NCBI RefSeq assembly: GCF_945957465.1
Contig: NZ_CAMFLC010000008.1
Span: 1 to 64,000, forward strand
Reading direction: 5' to 3'
Length of the DNA: 64,000 nt
Origin: an uncultured Leifsonia sp.
GTDB taxonomy: Bacteria; Actinomycetota; Actinomycetes; Actinomycetales; Microbacteriaceae
Shown: positions 51,403-61,517 of the stretch, one piece after another
Layout of the letters: the number at the start of each line of letters is the position of its first letter
Numbering within the stretch: position 1 is the stretch's first letter
Made by a program: the position numbers and the translations under genes
The notes under the pieces: model-generated
The model's input: the letters and a program-made list of their open reading frames with translations, nothing else
Told to the model about the DNA's origin: nothing
Databases searched by the model: none

Positions 51403-53052
51403 ATGACCCGAGAACCCGACTGCATCGTCGTGGGCGCCGGCCTGGCCGGACTGGTCGCCGCGAGTGAGCTGCTCGACGCCGGCAAGATCGTCACGATCGT
51501 CGATCAGGAACCCGCGGCCTCTCTCGGCGGACAGGCGTTCTGGTCGTTCGGAGGCCTGTTCCTGGTCGACTCGCCCGAGCAACGCCGCATGGGCGTGCAC
51601 GACTCGCTCGCCCTCGCCCGGCAGGACTGGTTCGGCAGCGCCGCGTTCGACCGCGACGAGGACCAGTGGCCCCGGCGCTGGGCGGAGGCCTACCTCCAGT
51701 TCGCCGCCGGCGAGAAGCGCGCCTGGCTGCACGAGAAAGGCGTCCGGTTCTTCCCGGTCGTCGGCTGGGCCGAGCGCGGGGACGGGACTGCGGGCGGCCA
51801 CGGCAACTCGGTGCCGCGCTTCCACATCACCTGGGGCACCGGGCCCGGCGTGCTCGAACCCTTCGTCCGTCGCGTCCAGGCCGCCGCCGCGACCGGACAG
51901 GCACAGCTGCTGCACCGGCACCGCGTCGACGAGCTCGTGGTCGAGGACGGGCGCGTCTCGGGCGTGCGGGGCGAGATCCTGAAGCCCGACACCGCCCGGC
52001 GTGGGGCCCCGAGCAACCGTGAGCGGATCGGAGACTTCGACCTCCGTGCTCCCGCCGTGGTGGTCGCCGGCGGCGGCATCGGCGGCAACCACGACCTGGT
52101 GCGAGCGGCCTGGCCGGAACGGCTCGGCACTCCCCCGGACTTCATGCTGTCGGGAGTGCCTGCGCACGTCGACGGCCGGATGCTCGGCATCGCGGAGAAA
52201 GCGGGCGCACACCTCATCAACGGCGACCGGATGTGGCACTACACCGAGGGCATCCAGAACTGGGATCCGATCTGGGAGCGCCACGGCATCCGCATCCTCC
52301 CCGGTCCGTCGTCGCTGTGGCTCGACGCCCGGGGCGAGCGACTGCCGGCGCCCCTGTTTCCCGGTTTCGACACGCTCGGCACCCTGGAGCACCTGCGCCG
52401 CACGGGATCGGACTACAGCTGGTTCATCCTCACCCAGAAGATCATCGAGAAGGAGTTCGCGCTCTCCGGCAGCGAGCAGAATCCGGATCTGACCGGCAAA
52501 GACCTCGGACTGCTCGCCAAGCGGGTCGCGCCGGGCGCGCCCGGCCCCGTCGAGGCGTTCAAACAGAAAGGCGCCGACTTCGTCGTGGCCGACACGCTCG
52601 ATGAGCTGCTGGCCGGGATGAAGCGGCTCTCGGAGGTGCCACTCGATCTCGACCTCGTCGCCCGCCACGTGCGCGAGCGCGACCGCGAGCTCGACAACGA
52701 CTTCGGCAAGGACCTGCAGCTGGCAGCCGTCCGCGCCGCCCGCGCCTACCGGGGGGACAAGCTCATCCGGGTCGCGTCGCCGCACAAGCTGACCGACCCG
52801 AAAGCCGGCCCGATGATCGCGGTGAAGCTGCACATCCTCACCCGCAAGAGCCTCGGCGGCATCGAGACCGACCTCGACGGGCGGGTACTGTCGGCCGACG
52901 GCACCCCGGTTCCCGGCCTGTACGCGGCGGGCGAGGCGAGCGGCTTCGGCGGCGGCGGCGTGCACGGCTACCGGGCGCTGGAGGGCACGTTCCTCGGCGG
53001 TTGCCTCTTCTCGGGACGCCAAGCCGGCCGCGCGATCGCGCGAGCGGCCTGA
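51403..53052 (+). CDS. FAD-binding dehydrogenase (KstD/fumarate reductase-like)
   Basis: This 549-residue flavoprotein has an N-terminal dinucleotide fold (VVGAGLAGLVAASELLDAG, residues 9-27), the conserved GGQAFWSFGGLF loop, a second nucleotide-binding strand VVVAGGGIGGNHDLVR and the C-terminal flavin clamp PVPGLYAAGEASGFGGGGVHGYRALEGTFLGGCLFSGRQAG. This architecture fits the predicted FAD-binding dehydrogenases related to 3-ketosteroid dehydrogenase and fumarate reductase; the substrate is unknown. There is no signal peptide. AAGGAG precedes the ATG. It is third in a run mscS-glbO-FAD dehydrogenase. Confidence 0.88.
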   Translation: MTREPDCIVVGAGLAGLVAASELLDAGKIVTIVDQEPAASLGGQAFWSFGGLFLVDSPEQRRMGVHDSLALARQDWFGSAAFDRDEDQWPRRWAEAYLQFAAGEKRAWLHEKGVRFFPVVGWAERGDGTAGGHGNSVPRFHITWGTGPGVLEPFVRRVQAAAATGQAQLLHRHRVDELVVEDGRVSGVRGEILKPDTARRGAPSNRERIGDFDLRAPAVVVAGGGIGGNHDLVRAAWPERLGTPPDFMLSGVPAHVDGRMLGIAEKAGAHLINGDRMWHYTEGIQNWDPIWERHGIRILPGPSSLWLDARGERLPAPLFPGFDTLGTLEHLRRTGSDYSWFILTQKIIEKEFALSGSEQNPDLTGKDLGLLAKRVAPGAPGPVEAFKQKGADFVVADTLDELLAGMKRLSEVPLDLDLVARHVRERDRELDNDFGKDLQLAAVRAARAYRGDKLIRVASPHKLTDPKAGPMIAVKLHILTRKSLGGIETDLDGRVLSADGTPVPGLYAAGEASGFGGGGVHGYRALEGTFLGGCLFSGRQAGRAIARAA

Positions 53053-53122
53053 GCACCTCAGCGCCGAATGTCGCTTCCGGAGGGGGCAGCAGCGTGGATG
53101 CGCGGCGCACCCCTCGCGGTGG

Positions 53123-53875
53123 TCAGCCGCGCAGGCTCCAGGCCTGCCGACGGATGAGCGTGTGGCCTCTGCGCGTCGTCAGCCGGGTCCACGGGCCCGT
53201 CTCGAGGATGGTCACCGGCTCTCCCTCGGCGAGGAACCCGAGACTCTCCGCAGCGAAGGCGGCGCCGGCCGGAACATACTCCAAGCCCTCGATCGGTCGC
53301 CCCCACACCTCTGCGCGCACGCGCTGGACGAGCTGCTCGCCCGTGCCGGTGGGCACGGCGTCCGCCACCTCGGCGATCCCGGCGGCCGCGGTCGACTGCA
53401 GCAGCCCGTAGGACGTCTCACCGACCTGACGCCAGCCTCCGCGCGGCGGCGAGATGCCCGCCCAGGTCACCGACGGCGCCTCCATCGGCAGCCGCACGTC
53501 CAGGGGCGCGCTCTCGACCGCGCCGTCCAGGGCAGCGTTCTCGTCGCCGCCCTCCTCGTCGACCGCGTTCCGCTCGGACGCCGCCGCCGCATTCTCGGCC
53601 GCCTCGCGCACGCGAGCCAGGCGGTCGAGCAGAGAACGGATCGGCACGACCACGTCGAAGGTCACGTCGGGCGCGGTCAGGAAGGTGCGCAGCCCGAGCA
53701 CCGTGGGCGTCTGATCGAGAAGACCCCGTGGGTACAGGATGGCGGTGTACACGGCCAGCACGCCCGATCCCGCGATCAGGCGCACCGACCCCTCCTCGAC
53801 GCGGGCGGCCCGAGACAGGTACGTCTGCAGATCGGCGGCGGCGAGGGTGTCCTGGAGAGAAAACGACTGGCTCAT
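53123..53875 (-). CDS. conserved-looking hypothetical protein
   Basis: This 250-residue protein of unknown function lies divergent to tesB. Its halves are separated by an acidic, Ala/Glu-rich linker around residue 95-115. The C-terminal half has an alpha/beta look with WAGISPPRGGWRQVGE and the Trp-rich end RRGHTLIRRQAWSLRG. No motif of a known enzyme is seen, and there is no signal peptide or membrane helix. Either GTG 53881 or ATG 53875 could be the start; a TAGAGT box overlaps this region. I do not recognise the family with certainty. Confidence 0.75.
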   Translation of the reverse strand: MSQSFSLQDTLAAADLQTYLSRAARVEEGSVRLIAGSGVLAVYTAILYPRGLLDQTPTVLGLRTFLTAPDVTFDVVVPIRSLLDRLARVREAAENAAAASERNAVDEEGGDENAALDGAVESAPLDVRLPMEAPSVTWAGISPPRGGWRQVGETSYGLLQSTAAAGIAEVADAVPTGTGEQLVQRVRAEVWGRPIEGLEYVPAGAAFAAESLGFLAEGEPVTILETGPWTRLTTRRGHTLIRRQAWSLRG

Positions 53876-53914
53876 CTGCACTCTAAGCTACTAGAGACAT
53901 CGGACGGAGACACC

Positions 53915-54796
53915 GTGACAGAGCCCCTGGAGTCGCTGCTCAGCGCACTCGACCTCACCGACACCGGTGCCCGCACCAGCGAGGACATCTTCACCGGGCC
54001 GTCCCAGTGGATGCCGCTGGGCCGCGTGTTCGGCGGCCAGGTGCTCGCCCAGTCGATCGTCGCGGCGACACGCACGGTCGACGACGACCGGAGCATCCAC
54101 TCGATGCACGGCTACTTCCTGCGGCCCGGCGATGTCAACTTCCCGATCACCTTCTCGGTCGACCGGATCCACGACGGCCGCTCGTTCTCCACCCGGCGCA
54201 CCCAGGCCTACCAGAACGGCCTGCCCATCCTGTCGATGATCGCGTCGTATCAGACCGAGGACGACGGCGTGGAGCACCAGGTCACGATGCCGCAGGGCCT
54301 CCCCGACCCCGAGTCGCTTCCCAGTTCAGCGGCGACACTCGAAGACGTCGAGCACCCGGTCGCCCAGTACTGGGCGAGCCAGCGGCCGTTCGACATGCGG
54401 CACGTGCCATCGCCTGTCTACCTGTCGGTGGAGGGCCCCCATGTCGCCCACCAGGCCGTCTGGTTCCGTGCCATCGGAACGCTGCCCGACGACCCGGCGC
54501 TGCACCGCGCCGCCCTCGCCTACGCGAGCGACTACACCATCATGGAGTCGGTGATGCGCCGGCACGGGGTGGCCTGGGCGACCCCGGGGCTCAAGGCCGC
54601 GAGCCTCGACCACGCGATGTGGTGGCACCGGCCGGCGCGCGTCGACGAGTGGCTGCTCTACACTCAGGAGTCGCCGAGCGCCGGCGGCGGCCGCGGGCTC
54701 TCCCTCGGCCGGATCTTCAGCCGCGACGGCCGCCTGGTCGCCAGTGTGGCTCAGGAGGCGACCATCCGCGTCCCCTCGTCGGCGTCGCGCGACTGA
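53915..54796 (+). CDS. tesB: acyl-CoA thioesterase II (TesB)
   Basis: This 293-residue double-hotdog thioesterase hydrolyses acyl-CoA to free acid and CoA. The N-terminal hotdog has GRVFGGQVLAQSIVAA and the HGYFLRPGD strand. The C-terminal one has YASDYTIMESV, with the Asp of the D-T/S-Q-type catalytic triad, and SLDHAMWWHRP. The GTG start has CGGAGAC upstream. It is divergent from a hypothetical gene. Confidence 0.94.
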   Translation: MTEPLESLLSALDLTDTGARTSEDIFTGPSQWMPLGRVFGGQVLAQSIVAATRTVDDDRSIHSMHGYFLRPGDVNFPITFSVDRIHDGRSFSTRRTQAYQNGLPILSMIASYQTEDDGVEHQVTMPQGLPDPESLPSSAATLEDVEHPVAQYWASQRPFDMRHVPSPVYLSVEGPHVAHQAVWFRAIGTLPDDPALHRAALAYASDYTIMESVMRRHGVAWATPGLKAASLDHAMWWHRPARVDEWLLYTQESPSAGGGRGLSLGRIFSRDGRLVASVAQEATIRVPSSASRD

Positions 54797-54843
54797 GCAC
54801 GGTCCGGTCCGCCGGCGCGCAGCGCCGCTGCGACCTCGCGGCG

Positions 54844-55536
54844 CTAACCGAACTTGCTCCGCAGCAGCACCGTGCCGTTGACCGCGGCCCGGATGTCGAT
54901 GGCGGCGATGTCCGAGATCGGAACACTGGTCGTGGCGGTCGGTACGACCGTCGTGCCCTCGGCCGCAGTCCAGGTCGAGATCTGGGTCTGGTGCCCGGCG
55001 CGGTCGGTGACCACCATGGCGTACGTCCAGGTGTGGCCTCCGTCGTCGCCGCCGACCTTGGCGTACGAGCAGCGCGAGTCGATCCGGGTACCCCACGGCT
55101 CGGAGGTCAGCCGGAGATCGGCGGACAGCGCGCTCGGCTCCACCTGCTCCATGGCGACGCTCGTGCCGGGAGGCGATGACGGGAGCACCGCGGGCAGCGC
55201 GATCGCGAGCACGCCCACCAGCACCGCCGCTGCGGCCGCGGCGAGGCCGCCGACCAGCCAACGCGACCGCCTGCGCCGACGTCGCGCCTGGTCGAGCAGC
55301 GATGGCAGCACTTCGGCGCCGAGCCCGGCATCGCGCGGCGCCTCCTCGTCGAGGAGGGCGAACGCCTGCTCCCGCGGCACCCGGCCGAGCAGGCCGGGCA
55401 TCCCCGTCAACTCGGCGACAGCGGTGGCGCAGCGATCGCACGCGTGCAGGTGCTCCTCGAACCGCTTGCGCTCGCCGGGCGAGAGCGAGCCGAGCACGTA
55501 CGCGGCGTCCCAGGTGGAGAACTCGTCGTGGTTCAT
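54844..55536 (-). CDS. zinc-binding membrane anti-sigma factor (RskA-like)
   Basis: This 230-residue anti-sigma factor has an N-terminal zinc-binding anti-sigma domain with HLHACDRCATAV (HxxxCxxC, about residues 29-40). One membrane helix follows at about 93-118 after an Arg run. The C-terminal domain is extracytoplasmic and ends like RskA proteins (IDIRAAVNGTVLLRSKFG). It overlaps the ECF sigma gene by 4 bp. It probably holds the sigma factor at the membrane until cleaved or reduced under stress. Confidence 0.92.
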   Translation of the reverse strand: MNHDEFSTWDAAYVLGSLSPGERKRFEEHLHACDRCATAVAELTGMPGLLGRVPREQAFALLDEEAPRDAGLGAEVLPSLLDQARRRRRRSRWLVGGLAAAAAAVLVGVLAIALPAVLPSSPPGTSVAMEQVEPSALSADLRLTSEPWGTRIDSRCSYAKVGGDDGGHTWTYAMVVTDRAGHQTQISTWTAAEGTTVVPTATTSVPISDIAAIDIRAAVNGTVLLRSKFG

Positions 55537-56045
55537 CGTTCCGTCACCCCTCGCTCCTGCAGCGACAGCCGCATGGCGCGCAGCCCGTAGTGCAACCGGG
55601 ACTTGACCGTGCCCTCCGGGATGTCGAGCTCGCGCGCGATCTCCGCGATGGACCGACCGCCGTAGTAGGCGTGGACGATGACCGCGCGGTGCTCGTCGGA
55701 GAGCTCGGCCAGAGCGTCGGAGACCAGCCAGGCATCGAGGACCGCATCGGCGCTGTCGTCCGCCGACGGCCGCTCCGGAAGGGTGCCGGTGCCGAACTCG
55801 TGCTGGCTGTGCGCGCTGCGCTTGTCGTCGATCACGATGTTGCGCGCCACGGTGAACAGCCAGGCGCGCGCGGACTGCTGGGTCTGGTCCAGGACCGCGG
55901 GTCTGCGCCACGCCCGCAGCAGCGTCTCCTGCACGACATCGTCGGCCATCGCCCGGTCGCCGGTGAGGTGGACGACATATCGCCACACGGCTTGCGCGTG
56001 CTGGTCGTGCAGCTCCCGCAGCAGACGTGCGTCCTCATCCGGCAT
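55533..56045 (-). CDS. ECF RNA polymerase sigma factor (SigK-like)
   Basis: This 170-residue ECF sigma factor has region 2 with DRAMADDVVQETLLRAWR and RAWLFTVARNIVIDDKR, and region 4 with LSDEHRAVIVHAYYGGRSIAEIARELDIPEGTVKSRLHYGLRAMR. AGGAGG lies 5 bases before the ATG at 56045, which decides against the GTG at 56051, itself part of that site. It is paired with its anti-sigma gene downstream and divergent from a Rieske lipoprotein gene, a likely target or partner of the envelope/redox response. Confidence 0.94.
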   Translation of the reverse strand: MPDEDARLLRELHDQHAQAVWRYVVHLTGDRAMADDVVQETLLRAWRRPAVLDQTQQSARAWLFTVARNIVIDDKRSAHSQHEFGTGTLPERPSADDSADAVLDAWLVSDALAELSDEHRAVIVHAYYGGRSIAEIARELDIPEGTVKSRLHYGLRAMRLSLQERGVTER

Positions 56046-56170
56046 GGTCACCTCCTGACGTTAAGCACGGAACCGGTGGTGGAAAAGTTCAGAAGTCGAT
56101 GAGTGAACCGTCGTGTCCACCGTCTCGTGCCTACGCTAGGAGAAAGCACAGCCGATCAGGAGGATCCCCG

Positions 56171-56599
56171 ATGACCGATTCCACACCGCTCACCCGACGG
56201 ACCCTCGTCCAGATCGGCGGCGCGTCCGCTGCAGGGGCGGGGGTGCTCCTGCTTGCGGCGTGCACTCCGGGCGGGTCCGGCGCCGCGGACGGGTCGGGCG
56301 GCAACGGTACGGCCACCGTCGAGCTGTCGTCGATCCCGGTCGGCGGTGCGGTCTCCGCGTCGCTCGGCTCCACTCCTGTCGTCGTCTCGCAGCCGAAAGC
56401 CGGCGAAGTGGTCGCGTTCAGCGCCGTGTGCACACACCAGGGCTGCACGGTGGCGCCGCAGGGCCTGGAGTTCGACTGCCCCTGCCACGGATCGCGCTTC
56501 GACGGCACGACCGGCGATGTACTCCAGGGCCCGGCGAGCACGCCGCTCACGAAGCTCAACGCGTCTATCTCGGGAGGCACCGTCACCATCACGTCGTAG
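56171..56599 (+). CDS. Rieske [2Fe-2S] lipoprotein
   Basis: This 142-residue exported Rieske protein has a Tat-like start, TRRTLVQIGG. A hydrophobic segment and lipobox LLAAC follow, with lipidation Cys31. The iron-sulphur site is CTHQGC (ligands C87, H89) and CPCHG (C103, H106), with C92 and C105 able to form the usual disulphide. A Gly/Ser/Thr linker (residues 32-50) joins the anchor to the domain. AGGAGG precedes the ATG. Its partner redox protein is unknown. Confidence 0.93.
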   Translation: MTDSTPLTRRTLVQIGGASAAGAGVLLLAACTPGGSGAADGSGGNGTATVELSSIPVGGAVSASLGSTPVVVSQPKAGEVVAFSAVCTHQGCTVAPQGLEFDCPCHGSRFDGTTGDVLQGPASTPLTKLNASISGGTVTITS

Positions 56600-56636
56600 C
56601 TCCGCGGCCGAGGGGCACGGTCAGCCCTGAAGGTCG

Positions 56637-57122
56637 TCAGCGCTTGCTGAAGGCGACCGGGTCGTCGAGATACGGGGTCCAGGCGGCGCGCTCGTGGTCG
56701 TTGATCCGGCGTGGACGCTGACTCGTGGAGTCGACGAGGACGATCGTGGTCGCGGCGCGCGAGAACAGCGTCCGCGGTTCGGTGCCCTCCGGTGACCACA
56801 CCTCGTAGTTGACTTCGAGGCTCGCGCCGCCGAGACGTCCGAGCCACAACTGCACGTCGAGCGGTTGCCGCAGATACGGGATCGGTGCGAGGTACTCGAT
56901 CTCCTGCCGGGCGATCAGCGTGAGGGTGTCGGCGCCGGGCCGGCCGTCGAGGACGGCGGTCGATCCGCCGACCGCCTCGCCGCTGCCCTGACCGGAGTCG
57001 TCCGGTGCCCAGAACGCCTCGATGCGCGCCTCCTCGAGGAGGCGCAGCATCTCGGCGTTGTTGACATGACCGTACGCGTCGAGATCGCTCCAGCGCAGCT
57101 TGATCGGAACGTGCAGTCGCAT
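56637..57122 (-). CDS. 4-hydroxybenzoyl-CoA-type hotdog thioesterase
   Basis: This 161-residue single-hotdog protein has the 4HBT signature LRWSDLDAYGHVNNAEMLRLLEEARIEAFW near the N-terminus, with the catalytic Asp in this helix-loop. The insert around residues 45-65 (GQGSGEAVGGS) is not strongly conserved. It is a likely acyl-CoA or acyl-ACP thioesterase. It lies 7 bp downstream of ettA on the same strand, so it probably shares its transcript. Confidence 0.9.
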   Translation of the reverse strand: MRLHVPIKLRWSDLDAYGHVNNAEMLRLLEEARIEAFWAPDDSGQGSGEAVGGSTAVLDGRPGADTLTLIARQEIEYLAPIPYLRQPLDVQLWLGRLGGASLEVNYEVWSPEGTEPRTLFSRAATTIVLVDSTSQRPRRINDHERAAWTPYLDDPVAFSKR

Positions 57123-57129
57123 CTCGGCC

Positions 57130-58812
<1,683 letters not shown>

Positions 58813-58933
58813 TCTTCTTCTAATCTCCCTGTCCTGGACTCGCGCGGACTCGCTCGACCACGGCCTCATCGGCAGCCCGCCTGAACCGGAGGTTCGGGCG
58901 ACCGCTCGCGGCCCTGTACGAGGATACCGGCAA

Positions 58934-59476
58934 CTACCAGTCGATCGGTCGGGTCTGGCCGATCAGGCACCCGCCGGTGGCGAGCGCGGCGGAGGTCGTG
59001 CTCTGATAGCCGCCGGCGTCGGCGCCGTACTGTCCGATGAGGCAGGTCTGTCCGAGCTGCACCGAGAACTGGATCGAATTGGCCTTCAGCCCGATGGTGG
59101 TGGTGTCGGCCGTGACCTGCATGTCGGCCTTCGGGAAGCCGGCGGCCACGAGCCCGTCGATGAACGCCCGGCCTTGCGCCCCGGGGTTCGCCGCGATGGT
59201 GGCCTGGTTGACGCGGTCGAAGAACGGGAGGTTCTGGGCGGCCGTGCCGCCCTGCACCAGGGACGGGGCTGCAACGGAGGAGGGTGTCGGCGTGGGCGTG
59301 GGCGTCGCGCTGTCGTCCGCGCTCGACGTCGCGGGCGACGTGGCGGCCGGACCGGCCTCGCCGCACGCGCTGAGCGACACCGCGAGGACGAGGGCGAGTG
59401 CCGCCGCGGGGAAGACCGACGACGCCTCCACCCTCCGCGGGCGACGTGTGGCGGTCGGACGGGCCAGCGCTCTCAT
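58934..59476 (-). CDS. putative lipoprotein, possibly DUF6993 family
   Basis: This 180-residue secreted lipoprotein has a basic N-terminus (RRPRR) and a hydrophobic segment that end in lipobox SLSAC (Cys38). A Ser/Thr/Pro linker with a TPTPTPTP run follows. The C-terminal globular domain (residues 70-180) has FPKADMQVTADTT and two cysteines (TCLIGQY, GGCLIGQTRP) that could form a disulphide. The domain resembles DUF6993 of actinobacterial lipoproteins from memory; unverified. The start fits a leaderless promoter. Confidence 0.8.
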   Translation of the reverse strand: MRALARPTATRRPRRVEASSVFPAAALALVLAVSLSACGEAGPAATSPATSSADDSATPTPTPTPSSVAAPSLVQGGTAAQNLPFFDRVNQATIAANPGAQGRAFIDGLVAAGFPKADMQVTADTTTIGLKANSIQFSVQLGQTCLIGQYGADAGGYQSTTSAALATGGCLIGQTRPIDW

Positions 59477-59483
59477 GCTCACC

Positions 59484-59489
59484 ACCCTA
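59484..59489 (-). promoter_or_regulatory. -10 box TAGGGT for leaderless lipoprotein gene
   Basis: TAGGGT (minus) lies 7 bases before the ATG at 59476. It overlaps the 3' end of the SSB-like gene, which begins upstream. Confidence 0.45.
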
Positions 59490-59885
59490 GGGCCCCGCCG
59501 CTGCGTGCTCTCCACGGGACGGGCCGTGGCGCGTCAGCGCAGCCTCCTCGACGAAACGGGTGAACACGCTGTTCCCCCAGGCGAGGTCGTGGCCGATCGC
59601 CTGCGCCTCGATCTCGGCGGTCACCCCGACGGGTTCACCCTCCCAATCGCGCACCCGCAGCCGGCCGGCGACCACGACCGGATCGCCCCGCGCCACGCAG
59701 GCCGCGGCGCTGAGCGCCAGCCGGTGCGTCGCCGTCACCGTGTACCAGTTGTGCCGGCCGTCCGTGCCCTCGACGCCGTCGGGCCTGGTGACCAGGCGAA
59801 ACGTCGTGACCGGTGCGCCGACCTCCGGGACCACGTGCCGTGGTCTGGTCGCCACGACCCCGCGCACCGCCACCGCATCCGCCAT
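59487..59885 (-). CDS. single-stranded DNA-binding protein-like (OB-fold)
   Basis: This 132-residue OB-fold protein is related to SSB. It has RGVVATRPRHVVPEVGAPVTTFRLVT and WYTVTATHRLALSAAACVARGDPVVVAGRLRVRDWE, which match the SSB core (first strand, then the WYxV and GxxVxVxGRLxxRxW segments). It lacks the acidic DDDIPF-type tail that recruits partner proteins. It is therefore a secondary SSB, not the main replication protein. GGGGGAGACG precedes the ATG. It lies just upstream of the lipoprotein gene. Confidence 0.85.
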   Translation of the reverse strand: MADAVAVRGVVATRPRHVVPEVGAPVTTFRLVTRPDGVEGTDGRHNWYTVTATHRLALSAAACVARGDPVVVAGRLRVRDWEGEPVGVTAEIEAQAIGHDLAWGNSVFTRFVEEAALTRHGPSRGEHAAAGP

Positions 59886-60016
59886 CGTCTCCCCCGTCTC
59901 CGACCTCCCGGTGAGGTCGACACCAGTCTCGACTTCGGCGGCCTCCCGCCGCCCCCGCAGCGACAGATCCGGGGACGAACCCGCACACGCGCGAACTGTG
60001 GAGGATTACGAATCCG

Positions 60017-60544
60017 TCAGGCCGCGATCACGTACGGCGCGTACGAAGCACGGATCTTGTTCACCTTCGGGAGAGCCACGGCGAGGCAGTAACCCTGCCC
60101 CGGGTTCTTCGCGAAGAAGTCCTGGTGGTACTCCTCGGCGCGATAGAACGGCCCGAGGGGCTCGATCGTCGTCACGATGCCGCCCTCCCAGTACTCGGAC
60201 GCCCGGTCGCGGGCGGCCTCGAAGAGCTCCCGCTGCGCGTCGCCGTCGAAGAACATCGCGGACCGGTACTGCGTGCCGACATCGGCTCCTTGGCGGTTCA
60301 GCTGGCGCGGGTCGTGCAGGGTGAAGAACACGTCGAGGATCACGTCCGCCGGGATGACCTCGGGGTCGAACGTCACGGCGACCGCCTCGGCGTGGCCAGT
60401 GGTTCCCGTGCACACGTCCTCATAGGTCGGGTCGACGGTGGTCCCGCCCGTGTACCCCGAGACCACGTCCTGCACTCCGCGCAGCACGCGGTACACCGCG
60501 TCCAGACACCAGAAACAGCCTCCGGCGAGCACGAACGTCTGCAT
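60017..60544 (-). CDS. msrA: peptide methionine-S-sulfoxide reductase MsrA
   Basis: MsrA reduces the S-form of methionine sulphoxide, repairing oxidised proteins. The 175-residue enzyme has the catalytic GCFWC (Cys10) and the family's GYTGG, HAEAVAVTFDP and HDPRQLNRQGADVGTQYRSAMF segments. A further Cys lies near the C-terminus (GQGYCLAV), a candidate resolving cysteine. AAGGGATGGAG precedes the ATG. It is a single-gene unit, divergent from a membrane protein gene. Confidence 0.95.
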   Translation of the reverse strand: MQTFVLAGGCFWCLDAVYRVLRGVQDVVSGYTGGTTVDPTYEDVCTGTTGHAEAVAVTFDPEVIPADVILDVFFTLHDPRQLNRQGADVGTQYRSAMFFDGDAQRELFEAARDRASEYWEGGIVTTIEPLGPFYRAEEYHQDFFAKNPGQGYCLAVALPKVNKIRASYAPYVIAA

Positions 60545-60637
60545 CGCTCCATCCCTTCGATCGTCGTCACCCCCATTCTGCTACGCGGGATGCGCGACAC
60601 AGCGGCGGCGCTGCCGGGCCGGACCGTCCCGCGCCGT

Positions 60638-60643
60638 TACCAT
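60638..60643 (+). promoter_or_regulatory. -10 box TACCAT for leaderless membrane protein gene
   Basis: TACCAT lies 6 bases before the ATG at 60650. No Shine-Dalgarno is present. Confidence 0.45.
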
Positions 60644-60649
60644 CGCCGC

Positions 60650-61399
60650 ATGCAGTGGTGGAATGACTTCGTCGACTGGCTCAACTCGTCGGCCGCCCAG
60701 CCCGCGGTCTTCAATGCGGCGGTCCTCGCGATCGCCGTCATCGTCTCCGGCCTGCTCGCTGCGTGGATCGCGCGCGGCGCCCTCCGTGGACTCCTCAAGC
60801 GAACCGACCGTCAGCAGAGGGCCAGCGCGATCGCCGCGCTCGTCGACGCTGCGACGGAGGCCTCGGTCTGGAACTCGCTCACGCCCGCGGAGCAGGTGCT
60901 CTCGGACCGCGCCGTGGGCCAGGCCGACATCCTGGTGAGGCTGCTGCCGATCAAGGGCGCCGGCATCGCGGCCAACTGGGCGGGGCACCAGCTCGCCGAG
61001 ATGAAGCGCGCATCGGCGACGTTCGGCTACCAGCTCGACCCGGCCGTCGCCGAGTTCCGCGACCGCCTGATCGAGTGGCAGAACAACCCGCGCCGCGCGC
61101 GCCGCATCTTCCAGGGCGACCTGGAGCGCTGGCGGTTCGAGTCGACCGACACCGATCGCACCGTGATGGCCCAGCAGGACGCCTGGGTGGCGCAACAGCA
61201 CCACGAGCAGCACGCGCAGCCGGCGCCTGCTGCGACGCCCAGCGCACAGGAGGCGCCCGTCGCCCCGGCGACGACCCGGTTCGCCACGAATCCGACCGCG
61301 ACGACCGGTCAGACCCCGCTCCCGGTATCGGCCTTCGCGGCGTCGGGCGAAGACGGCGACACCTCGCCGAGCCCTCGTTTCGGCCAGCCTGTCGGCTGA
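60650..61399 (+). CDS. hypothetical membrane-anchored protein
   Basis: This 249-residue protein has one membrane helix near the N-terminus (about residues 19-42, AVFNAAVLAIAVIVSGLLAAWIA) followed by a basic stop (RGALRGLLKR). The middle is helical (ASAIAALVDAATEASVWNSL, then LAEMKRASATFGYQLDPAVAEFRDRLIEWQNNPRRARRIF). The tail is a disordered Gln/His/Pro/Thr-rich segment. The orientation suggests the bulk lies in the cytoplasm. Function is unknown and the family is not recognised. Confidence 0.8.
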   Translation: MQWWNDFVDWLNSSAAQPAVFNAAVLAIAVIVSGLLAAWIARGALRGLLKRTDRQQRASAIAALVDAATEASVWNSLTPAEQVLSDRAVGQADILVRLLPIKGAGIAANWAGHQLAEMKRASATFGYQLDPAVAEFRDRLIEWQNNPRRARRIFQGDLERWRFESTDTDRTVMAQQDAWVAQQHHEQHAQPAPAATPSAQEAPVAPATTRFATNPTATTGQTPLPVSAFAASGEDGDTSPSPRFGQPVG

Positions 61400-61446
61400 G
61401 ATCCGCTCAGCCGTGCGATAACAGGCGACAGTCACCACCGAGCCAG

Positions 61447-61482
61447 CGAAGGGGCGCCGACCACCCGGTCGGCGCCCCTTCG
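61447..61482. terminator. bidirectional terminator, membrane protein / nadE
   Basis: A perfect 16-bp stem (CGAAGGGGCGCCGACC and complement) with an ACCC loop sits between the two convergent genes. Confidence 0.85.
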
Positions 61483-61517
61483 CCGTCCCAGCGCGTCGAT
61501 CGCGCTCGGACGCCGGC

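Noticed and set aside
58878..58900. CGCCTGAACC/GGTTCGGGCG hairpin between the lipoprotein gene and ettA
   Set aside because: It has one mismatch in the strand that matters, no T-run, and an orientation upstream of both coding starts is unclear. Not supported as a terminator.
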